Of a stretch of DNA of 64,000 nucleotides, positions 32,736 to 43,600 are shown piece by piece; the stretch's first letter is position 1; each line of letters begins with the position of its first letter. The position numbers and the translations under genes were made by a program. The stretch covers positions 5,807,001 to 5,871,000 of the forward strand of contig CANJKZ010000723.1 of assembly GCA_947471745.1 (NCBI GenBank), given 5' to 3'. Below the pieces are notes generated by a model. The model was given only the letters and a program-made list of their open reading frames with translations, did no database searches and had not been told where the DNA came from. The DNA is from Closterium sp. Naga37s-1 (taxonomy: Eukaryota > Streptophyta > Zygnematophyceae > Desmidiales > Closteriaceae).

Positions 32736-33729
32736 TTATTAAGTACCATCCACCCCCGAATCGTCATTATGTGTTAAAGGCTCTTAACTGTCAAGGGTGC
32801 CATGATGATTAAACTCTTGAGGTGGTCGGAGCTGCTCCGAACATAACCCAGAATGTCGAGGGCTTTAAAAATGGAGGTCCAAGACTCTCATTCTTAGGAA
32901 GGTTGGTTGGGCCAAGGAACGCGACTGGCTCGCAAACCAGATTGTTGTCAAAATCGGTGATTGTGGGTCGCGAAGTACGAAAACCTCGTGAGTGTAACCA
33001 GATCTGGAATGCAACGTCAAAATTCGTTCGCAGATAGTTTCGAATGGGCGAGAAATTTGCTTACGAGATCGTCACTGCTATTGTCAAGTAATTTCGCGTG
33101 GCGAAAATTGTCCCCACGATTTTCGAAGTTAGGAAATACTGGGTCACACCCAACCAAAGTTCCTACCTTAGCTCTTCTAGCTCTTATCACAGCCTTGCAC
33201 GTCCCCCTACCTCCAGCTTCCTCAACTATTTCAGACACTCATTCTCCTCCAGTGTACTTTGTAATTGCATGTCCATCATCTATCGCCTCCTCTCTATTCC
33301 TCTTTCCCCTAAGCGAGGAAAGCAACGGGAACTGCGCGAACATTTGGAGACCACCACAGTGCTAGTGCTTCGCGAACTACTACTACCTCGGCTCTAGTGG
33401 TAGCCCGACTGATAGCGCGATGGCCTCCTCGGCCCAAACTACGCGCCTGTTAGGCAACAAAGCTAGTCAAACCCTAAGCCACCTAGGCAGGTCCCCCCTA
33501 TACGACTCAGCCTTGTTTCCAGGTAAGTTAACGCTATCTTTTCTCTTTTTTACAGCTCTCATTTTCACGTTGTTACACCCCACCTCGGCTCTACACCAGC
33601 AGGATAGTCCCCCACTCCCCGCTCCTTTCTATAATTTGCCACCTATTGGCCACTCCTTCCCCCAACGGATCACTAGCAGACTCCACGTCAACTTTCCCTC
33701 CATGTAAGTGCAGCCTTCCCCTTTCCTTT
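32736..33729. other. Unassigned ~1 kb, no repeat or domain recognised
   Basis: No LTR end, PBS or retroelement motif seen. A 95-codon plus-strand frame (33420-33707) begins MASSAQTTRLLGNKAS and contains a hydrophobic stretch (LSFLFFTALIFTLL) that could be a signal or membrane segment; it has no family I recognise and is not supported by context. A CAG/GTAAGT...TTTTTTACAG pair at 33523-33555 looks like splice sites but encloses only 33 bases. This is the stretch most likely to hold host sequence, together with 59228-60416. Confidence 0.4.
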
Positions 33730-34564
33730 TGTTAGAGACTAGGGACGGGGTCCTTGAAGAAATATCACAAATTCGTTGGGCCTAGTATTCTGGACAGAAA
33801 TGTCGACTTCACAAGAAACGCCATCGACGAAAGGTTCACTGTTAGAATTCTCTCCAACTCAAGTATGTTGTAGCCCTTGACCGTGGCTATCTTTCCCAAT
33901 TTGAATCGTATCAAAAGATGAAGTACATCTTGAGTTATAAATTTCAGCGCACTAGGGGATGTGCTGCCACAGAAAAACTTAACACCACAATTGTCTCCCA
34001 AGTTCACACAAGAAAGTTGAAGTGGCTAGAAACCAGGTGGGAGGTAAGAGCAGGATGAGAGGGAAGGTCCCCAAGGAGTCCCCAACCAAGGAAACCCCAT
34101 AAGCACATCTCCCTATAGCAACCCCACTTTTACTTTTGTTACTTTCCCAACCTCCACAATCCACCTCACCCAAGTTGGCCACACTTGCCAACCCAATTTG
34201 GTTTCTCCCAACCACTTGGCAGCATCTACAGTGATTGGGACGAATTTCCCAACCCCCAAAAATCTATACCCCATATTGAGTCACTTCACAACTTCCCAAA
34301 GTCGTCGCATCTAAATTAAAACTTCGAACGATTATAACTTTGTCGTTCTTGCTCCGATCGCAATGATTCTTGGTTCGTCGAAAAGCTCTTGAGCAGAGGA
34401 GTCACTTCAAATATCTGCTCAAGCCAAATAACATTCAGACACACTCAGAGAATCCAAACCACACCGAACACAAATTCTTGCACACGCTCACACTACGCAT
34501 GCAACGCACAAACATGTGATGGGAGGCAGACGGACGTGAATGCAAATGATAGCATCACATAACA
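33730..34564 (-). repeat. Copia-B 3' LTR (835 bp), copy 3, minus strand
   Basis: TGTTAGAGACT...ACATAACA on the plus strand. It aligns with the LTR at 60422-61269 and the reverse complement of 39562-40413. The purine tract AGAGGGGGGGTT (34576-34565 on the minus strand) adjoins it, marking it as a 3' LTR. Confidence 0.9.
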
Positions 34565-34621
34565 AACCCCCCCTCTGGCTGCCTACCATCATCCCACATG
34601 CCATAGCTCAAGCATGCACCC

Positions 34622-35349
34622 TCAATGCACACTCATCCCAGCAAGCTTCATGCCCTTCCCATGCTCAGGTTCAGCCAGACGCTTGGTGAGAATGTCAGCC
34701 GCTTGTTGATGGGTCTTCACAATCTCCAGCCGCACATCCTTGTCCAGGAGCCTCCTCACCCAATGCCACTTAGGCCTGATGTGCTTTGTCAGGCCATAAA
34801 GGCAAGCATTCTTTGCAAGCTTCACAGCCGACTCGTTGTCACAGAAAATCACAGTCGGCTCCTTCTGGCACACACCGATCACCTCTTTTGCCCCATGATA
34901 CAGGGCCATGTACTCTATCTCACATGAAGACAGCCCCACCTCATTCTGCTTCTTGCTATGCCAGCTCACTGCACCACCTCCCAACAGGCACACATAGCCT
35001 CCAATGCTGGTGCCATCCGCCTTCACAGAGTTGAAGATAGCGTCAGTGTAGCAGGTCAGTGGAGCTGCACCCCTCTGCAGCCTCTGTTGTACAGCACTAT
35101 ACTCCAAGCCCACTGATGCTGTAGCACTCACACAGCGGACCAGCCTCTTGGCCGCTTCCAGTTGCTCTTGACTGGGGCATGAAACCATACTGGCAAGCCT
35201 GGATGTAGCAAAGGCAATGTCAGGCCGCGTGTGGTTAGCCGCATAGTTCAGTGCCCCAACCATTGAATGAAACATCTTCCTGTCGTTCTCACCCACCACC
35301 TCCTCATCAGCACAGGGCTCCACAGTGAACCCCGAAGGCAGTGGGGTTG
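34622..35349 (-). pseudogene. Copia-B copy 3: end of RT region and RNase H
   Basis: Minus-strand frame with GFTVEPCADEEVVGE, NHTRPDIAFATSRLAS, RLVRCVSATASVGLEYS, the RNase H start CYTDAIFNSVKADG, LSSCEIEYMALYHGAKE, IFCDNESAVKLAKN and the tail TKRLAEPEHGKGMKLAG. It ends at the stop 34624-34622. Near 35349 it is cut and joined to plus-strand Copia-A; the two share about GCTG at the junction. Compared with 61690-62712 about six codons (VWLRRL...) are missing near 34880. RT is absent, so non-functional. Confidence 0.9.
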
Positions 35350-37799
35350 CTGCAATGAACGGCATCGCCGAGCGAGCGAACCGCACAATCACGGAGGCGG
35401 CACGCGGGTTGCTCATTGAAGCCGGGCTACCCGACTATTTCTGGCCTGATGCGGTGCGGAGCGCGTGTGTGGCCAAGAACAGAGCCTTGACTCATGTGGG
35501 AGCAGACAAATGGGTGCCCTATGTGGAGTGGCTAGGAAGGAAGCCAAAGGTGGATATGCTTCGGGTGTTCGGGTGCATGTGCATGGCGCTCGTGCCTAAG
35601 CATCTTCGGCACAACAAGCTTGGTGCCAAGGCGGTGTGGGCCGTGCACTTGGGCATGGCTCAAAACAGCAAGGGATGGCTTCTTTGGGACCCATTCACCA
35701 AGAAGTTCTTGGTGAGCAGGGACTGCAAGTTCATGGAGAACTTCATGTACAAGGATTGGAAGGCGGAGAATGAGGCGAAGATAGGCGTGCGGTTTGGGGA
35801 GGTGAAGAGTTCCGGTTTGGAGCATGTGGAGCTGCCTTTGGAGCTGAGCAGCGGCAGCACAACCACAAGGCAATCCTCCCTTGTGAATGGGGGAGAGGAG
35901 GCCAATGATGCAGAGGAAGAAGAGGAGGAGGTGCAGCAAGTGAGCGAGCGTGCACCGTCACTCCCTTCCCGTACTACGAGTGCTCCACGGATTCGAGCCA
36001 CACCGCAGCAACGCCAAGGCCTTCAAGTCCCTGCAGCTGAGGAGGAAGGAAGGGGGAAGAGGAGAGTTCAACCCCCTAATAGGCTGACCTATGATGCGCC
36101 GGGAAAGCAGGGCAAGACAGCCCTGGCCGGAGCGGCAATGATGGTCGGAGACGACGAGGAGAGTGACTACGAGGAGTGTGCCTTCGCGTTCTTCTCTCCG
36201 GTGGAGATGCCGGGAGAACCAGCAACTCTCAAGGAGGCTTTGGAGAGTAGTGATGCTGAGGAGTGGAAGAAGGCCATGGAGAGTGAGCTGAAGAGCATTG
36301 AGGAGAATGACACGTTTGAATTGGTGGAGCTACCGGAGGGGCGTATGGCGATAACGTCCAAGTGGCTCTTCAAAATCAAGTCGGATGCCGACGGCAAGAT
36401 CGAGCGCTACAAGTCTAGGCTTGTATCCAAGGGGTACCAGCAGAAGGAGAAGGTGGACTTCAAGGAGCTGTTTGCCCCTGTGGTGAAGCCGACGACGCTG
36501 CGAACCCTATTCGCGGGAGCCGCCATCAAAGGATGGGTAGTAAAGCAAATGGACATCGTAACGGCATTCCTTAACGGCATCCTTGAGGAGGAGATTTTTA
36601 TGGCGCAGCCAGAGGGGTTTGATAATGGTAGTGGCAGAGTGTGGAAGCTGAAGAAGGCCCTCTATGGGCTGAAGCAGGCCCCTAGGCAATGGTACATGAA
36701 GCTGCGCGAAGTGTTGGAGGGGATCGGCTTCACTCCCTCAACGGCCGATCACTCCTTGTTTATGCTTGGCGAGGGGGAGCAGAGGAGTTTCATGGTGGTT
36801 TATGTGGATGACATCCTCATTTTCTCACCCTCTTCTGACCTTGTGAAGGAGGTGATGCTGAAGCTTCAAGACAAGTTCAAGTGCAAGGCCCTTGGTGACG
36901 TGAGCTTCTACCTTGGGCTCCACATCGAACGAGATGTGGAGAAGCGGTGCATGCGGGTGCATCAACGAAAGTACCTGGAGGCATTGGCTGCCAACTTTGG
37001 GCAGAGTGAAGGCCATGTGGCTACACCCTTTCCCTCTGGGTTCAAGTGTGTGAAGGGACCAGAGGAGGAGAGCGTTGGTGAAGAGGAGAGGCGCCGATTT
37101 CACTCGTTGGTGGGCAGCCTCATGTATGCGGCGGTAAACACCCGACCGGACGTCGCGTTTGCTACCGGGCAGCTGGCTAGGGTTGTGCAATGCCCTAATG
37201 AGGAGCAGGTAGCAGCTGGAATGAGGGTGGCCAAGTATCTTGGCCAAACACCGACCGTTGGGCTGCAATACTCGGCGGCGGCACAAAGGCGCCAAAAGGG
37301 CGCGGATGGTGTTGAACCCGGGCGTTTGTTCCTCACCGCCTACTCGGATGCTTCATATGCATCAGAACCAGAGGACATGACAAGTGTGGGAGGCTTCATA
37401 TGCTGTGTTGGTGGAGGCCCAACTGCTTGGGAGAGCAAGAAGCAGGTTGACCAAGCTTTGAGCTCGGTGGAGTCCGAGTACATGGCACTCTTCCGTGCCG
37501 TACGGGAGATTGTGTGGCAGCGGCGTTTGTTGGCTGAATTGGGGGAGGAGCAGCAAGGACCTACCCCACTGTACTGTGACAGCCAGGGTGCCATTGCTCT
37601 TGCTAAGAACCCTGTGTTGCATGGACTCACGAAGCACATGAGGGTGAAGTGGCATTGGACGAGGAGCATGGTAACCGCGGGTGAAGTTGAGTTGCGCTAC
37701 GTGAAGACCACGGGGCAGCCGGCTGACATGATGACCAAGAGGCTGGTGGAGCAGCAGCATTGGAAGTGTTGCAAGCTGGCTGGGATGGCTCTGAACTGA
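35350..37799 (+). pseudogene. Copia-A copy 3 pol C-terminal 816 codons, open but truncated
   Basis: Uninterrupted frame: catalytic Glu of integrase (NGIAERANR), the acidic linker EEEEEEVQQVSE, RT with WLFKIKSDADGKIERYKS, LKKALYGLKQAPRQWY and VVYVDDILIFS, then RNase H with YSDASYASEPEDM, SVESEYMA and YCDSQGAIALAKN. The frame reads back into Copia-B sequence to a Met-like codon at 35325, but no promoter or Gag is attached. The lack of stops shows that the truncation is recent. The first two integrase catalytic Asp residues and everything upstream are gone. Confidence 0.93.
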
Positions 37800-37840
37800 G
37801 AGAGCAACATATCCTAAGGCCAACAATCCGATGGGGAGTT

Positions 37841-38659
37841 TGTTGGTGCAACCCTACGGTTTGCACTCGGCTTGTTGTCCGTGTGCGTGAATGTGTGTGT
37901 GTATGGAATGGTATGAGGGCATGGGATAATATATATTTCATGCTTATAATTGTGTGTGAATGTTGAGTCATGATGTCGAGTGTGTGTGTCGAGTCAATAG
38001 CGAGTTATCGCTAGACGCGTGTTACGCGGTCGTTTGTGTCTCGCGCGCGGTTTCTATTTTGTCGTGCGCGGTTTCTATTTTGTCCTGTGTCGAACGTTCG
38101 GCGTGTCGCAGGTGAGTGCAGCAGACCCATCAAAAACTCAAGGATGAGTTTGTGATGAAGAGCCCGAGCCTTGGTGTCAAGCCTCAAGTGATTTCGAAGC
38201 TTGCCAAAAGGGTACACCTCAAGATATTGAAGATAGTTACATTACTTTGTGTAGTGTAACATTTCACTTGGTGTAGGCCCTAGTGAAGGGTAGTTTCGAG
38301 ACCCTTCGTGGTTGGGGACAGTGTGGCACTGTTCCACATCACTGTACCTCGGCTCTTGGGGTTTGTAGGAGCTGGGAGTCATTCCCAACTCGTAACTCTT
38401 CCTATCTTGTGTTCTAAGACTATAGTGGCTGCCATAGTACCGTTCGTTCAAACCGACGCTGTATCGTCAATTCTTTATCAAATCGTGCAATCTAAATTGC
38501 TAATTGTAGACGACTTGAAGACGCTCCAGATCCAATTTGAATCAAGTCATTTGCAGCTGTGAGCAGAACGCTATCAACGTTTGAAGCCGCTGTGCAGAAA
38601 TCCGTCTGTGCTCTCTATCTTTCGTTTTAGGCACATTCAAGCCTATTGTGACTATAACA
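37841..38659 (+). repeat. Copia-A copy 3, 3' LTR (819 bp)
   Basis: TGTTGGTGCAACCC...GACTATAACA, same length as the 3' LTR at 54930 and nearly identical to it. It contains the AT-rich GATAATATATATTTC element absent from the 5' LTR at 49280. Confidence 0.95.
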
Positions 38660-38932
38660 CTAAAGCCCTACAAGGACCCCAACCAACAGTTCCAAAAACG
38701 GCAGCTACCGCCACCACCACCTGTTCTTGTACAAGATGAACCATAGTACGAGGTGGAACGAGTTCTTGCTCATCGACGTAGATGCGGCAACACGCTCGAG
38801 TTTCTGATACACTGGAAGGAAAATTACCCATCGGAGGACAGTTGGGTTTCAAAAGCTGATATGGGCAACGCACGCCGTGCTCTAAAGGATTATCTTGTCA
38901 AGCATGGTGTTTCTCACGCCACCCAGCTTTGA
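38660..38932 (+). pseudogene. Gypsy chromodomain fragment
   Basis: Starts exactly at the Copia-A LTR end with LKPYKDPNQQFQKRQ, a proline run, a stop (TAG near 38745), then YEVERVLAHRRRCGN, LEFLIHWKENYPSEDSWV and DYLVKHGVSHATQL followed by TGA 38930-38932. It is the C-terminal end of the same chromovirus family as 12303-18302. IHWKENY replaces the IRWKGY of the better copy. Confidence 0.9.
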
Positions 38933-38942
38933 GGGAGGGACG

Positions 38943-39286
38943 TGTGAGAGTACGACGGCTAGACTTACCTTATCTACTTTCTTGTGCATTATCTTACTTA
39001 GCTTGATTTTGCATAATTTTGCCCAATTTCTTAATTTCGTTGCTCGAACTACATATATTATAGTTATAGGCACCGAATAGTTAGTGTGTACCGAATTACG
39101 TGCTTTTCAGTTGTCACCGAGAGCCTTCTACCGAATTCGGGAAGGACCCGTTTAGGATGCTTCGCGACCCGCCAAACCTTCAAGTAACATCGGGGGTTAC
39201 TGCCTTTGTGTCGAGCATAAATATAGCCTCGTGTTGTACCCAGGTGATCATTTTCTAATTTCTGAACCGGTTCTGTGATCCTCACA
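38943..39286 (+). repeat. Gypsy 3' LTR (344 bp)
   Basis: TGTGAGAGTACGACGG...GATCCTCACA, homologous to 6972-7341 but more diverged; the TATA region reads CATAAATATAG. Confidence 0.88.
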
Positions 39287-39561
39287 CCGCCAGCGAGCAA
39301 GCCAGTGGATTCGCCAGAGCACCAGCGAGCCCGCCAGCGGCTTGCCCACGCGCATGTGGACCCACAAGCACACCAGCGGACCTGCCTGGGAGGGTACGAG
39401 GGTGGTGGGTGTGAGTTAGCCGACAGCACCACCCCATCCTCACTTCTCTGTATCACTGCCACGCCTGCTGCCGTGAGCGGAAGTGTGAAGTGGTGGGGGT
39501 GAGGTTCAAAGGGGCAGATGAAAAGGGGGGGGGGGGGTGAGGTTAAGGTGGTGGCTGAATT
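39287..39561. repeat. Spacer, inverted copy at 61270-61540
   Basis: About 270 bp noncoding, starting CCGCCAGCGAGCAAGCC and ending in GAATT, the TSD copy of the Copia-B LTR that follows. It contains a run of 13 G near 39530. The reverse complement lies at 61270-61540 in the same context: Gypsy LTR end on one side, Copia-B LTR on the other. Confidence 0.9.
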
Positions 39562-40413
39562 TGTGATGTGATGCTATGATTTGCATTCACGTCTGTCTAC
39601 CTCCCATCATATGTTCGTGCTTGCATGCATGGTGTGAGCGTGTGCAAGAATTGTGTTTGGTGTGGTTTGGATTCTCTGGGTGTGTGTGAATGATATTTTG
39701 CTTGAGGAGATATCTGAAATGACTTCTCTACTCAAGAGCTTTCCGACGAACTAAGAAACGTCGCGACCGGAGCAAGAACGACGAAGTTATGTTCGTTCGA
39801 AGTTTTGATTGGGATGCGACGACTTTGGGAAGTTGTGAAGTGACTCAATATGGGGTACAGAATTTCGGGGGTTGGGAAATTCGTCCCCATCACTATAGTT
39901 GCTGCCAAGTGGTTGGGAGAAACCAAATTGGGTTGGCTAGTATGGCCAACTTGGGTGAGGTGGATTGTGGAGGTTGGGAAAGTGACAAAGGTCAAAGTTG
40001 GGGTTGCCTAGAGAGAGGGGAATTGTGTGGCATGGGGTTTCCTTGGTTGGGGACTCCCTTGGGACCTTCCCTCTCGTCCTTCTTATCCCCTCCTACCCGG
40101 TTTCTAGCTACTCTAACTTTCTTGTGTGAATTTGTGAGACAATTGTGATTGAGTTAAGTTCCTATGACAAGCATACTCCCCAGTGCGCCGAAATTGATAA
40201 GTCAAGAAATACTTCACCTTTTGATACGATTCAATTGGGAATTGTAGCTACGCTCTAGAGCTACATCATATCCAAAAATGGTGAAGTTTGACCGTGCGTT
40301 TTTTGTCGACAGCGTTTCTTGTGAGCGCGACGATTCTGTCCAGAATTCTAAGCCAAAGATTTTGTGAAATTTAGGCACCTAATCTTCGTAGACTCCGTCC
40401 TTAGTCTCTAACA
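39562..40413 (+). repeat. Copia-B 5' LTR (852 bp), copy 1
   Basis: TGTGATGTGATGCT...CTCTAACA. It is followed two bases later by the PBS, so it is a 5' LTR. The preceding GAATT (39557-39561) equals the TSD of the solo copy at 60422. Confidence 0.93.
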
Positions 40414-40415
40414 AG

Positions 40416-40427
40416 TGGTATCAGAGC
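40416..40427 (+). other. Primer binding site, initiator Met tRNA type
   Basis: TGGTATCAGAGC two bases after the Copia-B LTR. Confidence 0.92.
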
Positions 40428-40649
40428 TGATTAAGGACTTTGTGGAGAGTCTACTGAAGTGTGAAGATCCTCCTAGACCCACCATGGCCTGTGGGCGTGC
40501 CTAAGTGGAGTTCTAGAGGTTGCATGTGACCTCCGCTAAGGGGAAACTCTGCCGAAATTTTGTTGGCGCCGACACTTGTGAAGATTTTGTGGATCTACAT
40601 TGTGACCAGCAAAATGGGGAGCTGAAACCTGTGATTGGGAGCAGAGGAA

Positions 40650-43600
40650 ATGTGTCAAGGGAGTGGAGATGCATATGAGAAGAGGAGTGAGCCGCCACCA
40701 TCCAAGATCGAGGCATTGGATGGCTCCAACTATGAGGAATGGAGCGGGCGGATGCGGAGTGCGTTTAAGCGCTACAAGCTGTTGAAACTTGCAATGGGTG
40801 AAGAGAAGATGCCGGAGGAAGGCGACGCCCGCGATCGGTTGATTGAGAAGAGCGCGGTGCTGTACGACCTAATCCCTCAATCGGTCAACAACGACATGTT
40901 CCAGCACATCACGGATTCGGTGGAGCTCGATGATTCGGGACTGAAGGCGTGGAAGCTGCTGCGCGACGTGATACAGCCCAACACGCTGCCGATGGTGATT
41001 GTGTTGGAGAAGGAGTTGGCTGCCCTCTCCATGCGACCGTGTGATGATGTAAAGCCGGTCCTTGACAAGATCAAGGACACCTATGCGAGGATGGCATCGA
41101 CGGGCAGCAAGGTGTCGCAGATGCAGCAGTGCACCAAGATCATCTCGATGCTTGACAACTCGTGGGACAACCTCATTCCCACCCTCAACGTTCAGCTGGA
41201 CAAGTGGACGCCTGAGTGGCTACGGCACAAGATCCTACAGGAGGACATCGCAGGCGCCACACTGGAGGTGGTGCTGCCAACAATACCGCTGAGGGGTATG
41301 GAGCTGCACGAGGTGGCGCTATGCAAGGTTCAGGTGCACAAGGTGATGGTGCACAAGGTAAAGCCGACCCTGGGATGTTCCTCATGGTTGAGGATGTGAA
41401 AGGGAGTGAGGGTGATGTGGGTTCTGTTGGGAAGGTTGTGATGCACCCCCTCACTCACTGGGTGATCGATTCAGGTTGCACAAGTCACATGACCCCACGG
41501 GCAGATTTGCTTGACGAGGTAAAGCCCTCTGGGAAGATCAAGTTTGTGGCTGCCGCTTCAGGTGCTTTGCTCCCTGTGATTGGTGTTGGGAATGCCAAGG
41601 TAATGGGAGCCAATGGGGGGCTTGTGGGGCTGGGGAATGTGCTGTTGGTTGAAGGTTTGTCCGCTAACCTTCTTTCTGTGCGCCGGCTGCAGAAGAGCAA
41701 GGCCAAAGTGACCTTCGGCCCAACCAGCTGCCGTGCAAAGCTTGGGAAGTTGCTGCTGTAGGATTTGGAGGAGAAGAGCACCTGCATCAAGGACCTATGG
41801 CAGCTGCCCATCATCCCTTGGAATGGGAAACCACCAACAACGGCAACGGCAGCGGCAGCGGCTAAAGCTGTCAACGGGAGTTGTGTGTTGGCCCCGTCCG
41901 CGCTTGGGCGGAGCCGACTTCATGGTCGAGTGTGAGGGGAGCAGCCGACGTGCAGTAGAGGGCGAGCTGGTTGACGAGGAGGTCGAACTGCACGGGGCCC
42001 ACTACACGGGTGCCGACTCCACGTTGGCGCCGACTACAGGGAGGTCGACCTGGGAAGTCGACCTGCGGAAGGGTCAACTTTGTGACGCCAACTTGGGGCA
42101 GCCGACTTGGGTGGTCGGCTGACAGGACTGCTGGTCGACCTAGTGGTTGGTCGACCAGGCGTGCTGGTCGACTTGCTGGTGGTCGACCAGACCTGGTGGT
42201 CGACGGAGGAGGGGCCGACGTCGACCTCGAGTCAGGACGCCGAGCAGCTGGGCGTCGAGTAGCAGGGCGTCAACTTGGTGACGCCGACTTCGGGTATCCG
42301 ACTTGGGTGGTCGGCTGACAACTGCGCTGGTCGACATGAAGATGGTCGACCAGGAGTGCTGGTCGACGTGGAGCTGGTCGACCAGGAGTGACGTCGACCT
42401 GGAGCTGGTCGACCATGGGCGCGGTCGACCTGGTGAGGTCGACTTGGGGTGGTCGTCGACTTGGGAGGTCGACGGACACATACAGGAGCAGCTGGTCGAC
42501 GTGGTTGCCCGGTCGACCAGGTTACCTGGGTGACGAGGTTCTGTGGAGGTGTGCAACGGTCGCCCAGGCAAAGTTGGCAAGTCCGACCTCGGTGGTGGTA
42601 TCCCGAGGTCGACGTGGCTGATTAGATGCAGTCTTCAGCGCCAGGTTGACTTGGTGTGTGCGCTGTGCAGGTGACAAGGCTCAGCACGCCAATCATCTGC
42701 GAGCTCCTGCGCAGCTAGTGCGATGCTGTACTGTGGGAGCTACGTTGGCACGCCGTCAACCTGCAGCGTTGGCATGCTGTCGACTTTGCACTGCTGGAGC
42801 GCGGTTGACCAAGTCGTGCTGGAACGCGGTCGACCATGCTGTGCTGGCAGTCGACTGACCTGAATGCTAGCTCTGATGTAGTCTTCCCGTGCCAACTTCA
42901 TTGTACCACTGTTGTCAACTTTCTCTAGTGACACTCTTGCCAAATTGCCTTGTGAACTAGCAAGCAGTGTGTGCACTAGGAAAACGACTAAGGACCAACG
43001 AACGCAGAGATCACACGAGCATCCGTGCCTAGCCCGTAGTCTAGCTCCCGTTGTAGTAGTTATCTCCGCAAAAGCAACTGCAGGAGGAGAGGAGACTGCA
43101 CCAACTGCTGGGGCCCTGGATGCAGTCAAGAAGGTGCAGCAGCCACAGCAGCCACATGGTGAGGTGCTTGCTGGTGTGGATGTGAGAGCTGCATGGGCAA
43201 AGGCTTCACCTGGGAGTGGAGAAGCCGATTGTAAGATATGGCACGAAAGGATGTGTCATGTGAACTTTCCAATGCTGCAGAAGTTAGTGAAGGATGGGAG
43301 CTTTAAGGGGCTAGAGGTGAAAGGGGCAGCAAAGGAGATTGGGAGCTGCCCTACATGCCTTGAGACCAAATTCACGAAATTTCCCTTCAGCAGCAGCACG
43401 GGACCACCCAAGGCACCACTCGCGCTTGTGCACATGGATGTGGTGGGCCCCACGAGGGCCCTTTCTCTCTCGGGCAGCCGCTACTTCTTGACCATTGTGG
43501 ACGACCACACGCGTGCGGTATGGGTCTACCCTCTGAAGACTAAGGGGGAGGTGGCAGCGGCTATTCTAAAGGAGTGGATGCCGAGAGCTCAAAGGGAGAG

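Larger units (their letters stand above)
35350..38659 (+). mobile_element. Copia-A copy 3, 5'-truncated (integrase to 3' LTR)
   Basis: Begins inside the integrase (AMNGIAERANRTIT) and is almost identical to 52440-55748 of the intact copy, through RT, RNase H, PPT (GATGGGGAGTT, 37830-37840, one base changed) and LTR. The 5' 3.2 kb is missing and replaced by minus-strand Copia-B. The right end abuts Gypsy coding sequence, so this copy probably inserted into a Gypsy. No TSD can be checked because the 5' end is lost. Confidence 0.95.

Noticed and set aside
33523-33555. Possible spliceosomal intron (CAG/GTAAGT ... T-rich tract ... ACAG)
   Set aside because: Only 33 bases lie between the sites, far below the minimum of known plant introns, and no exon on either side is supported.
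42040-42620. CRISPR-like array in the GTCGAC-rich region
   Set aside because: Units are short, palindromic and irregularly spaced without unique spacers, they sit inside an LTR, and the genome is eukaryotic.
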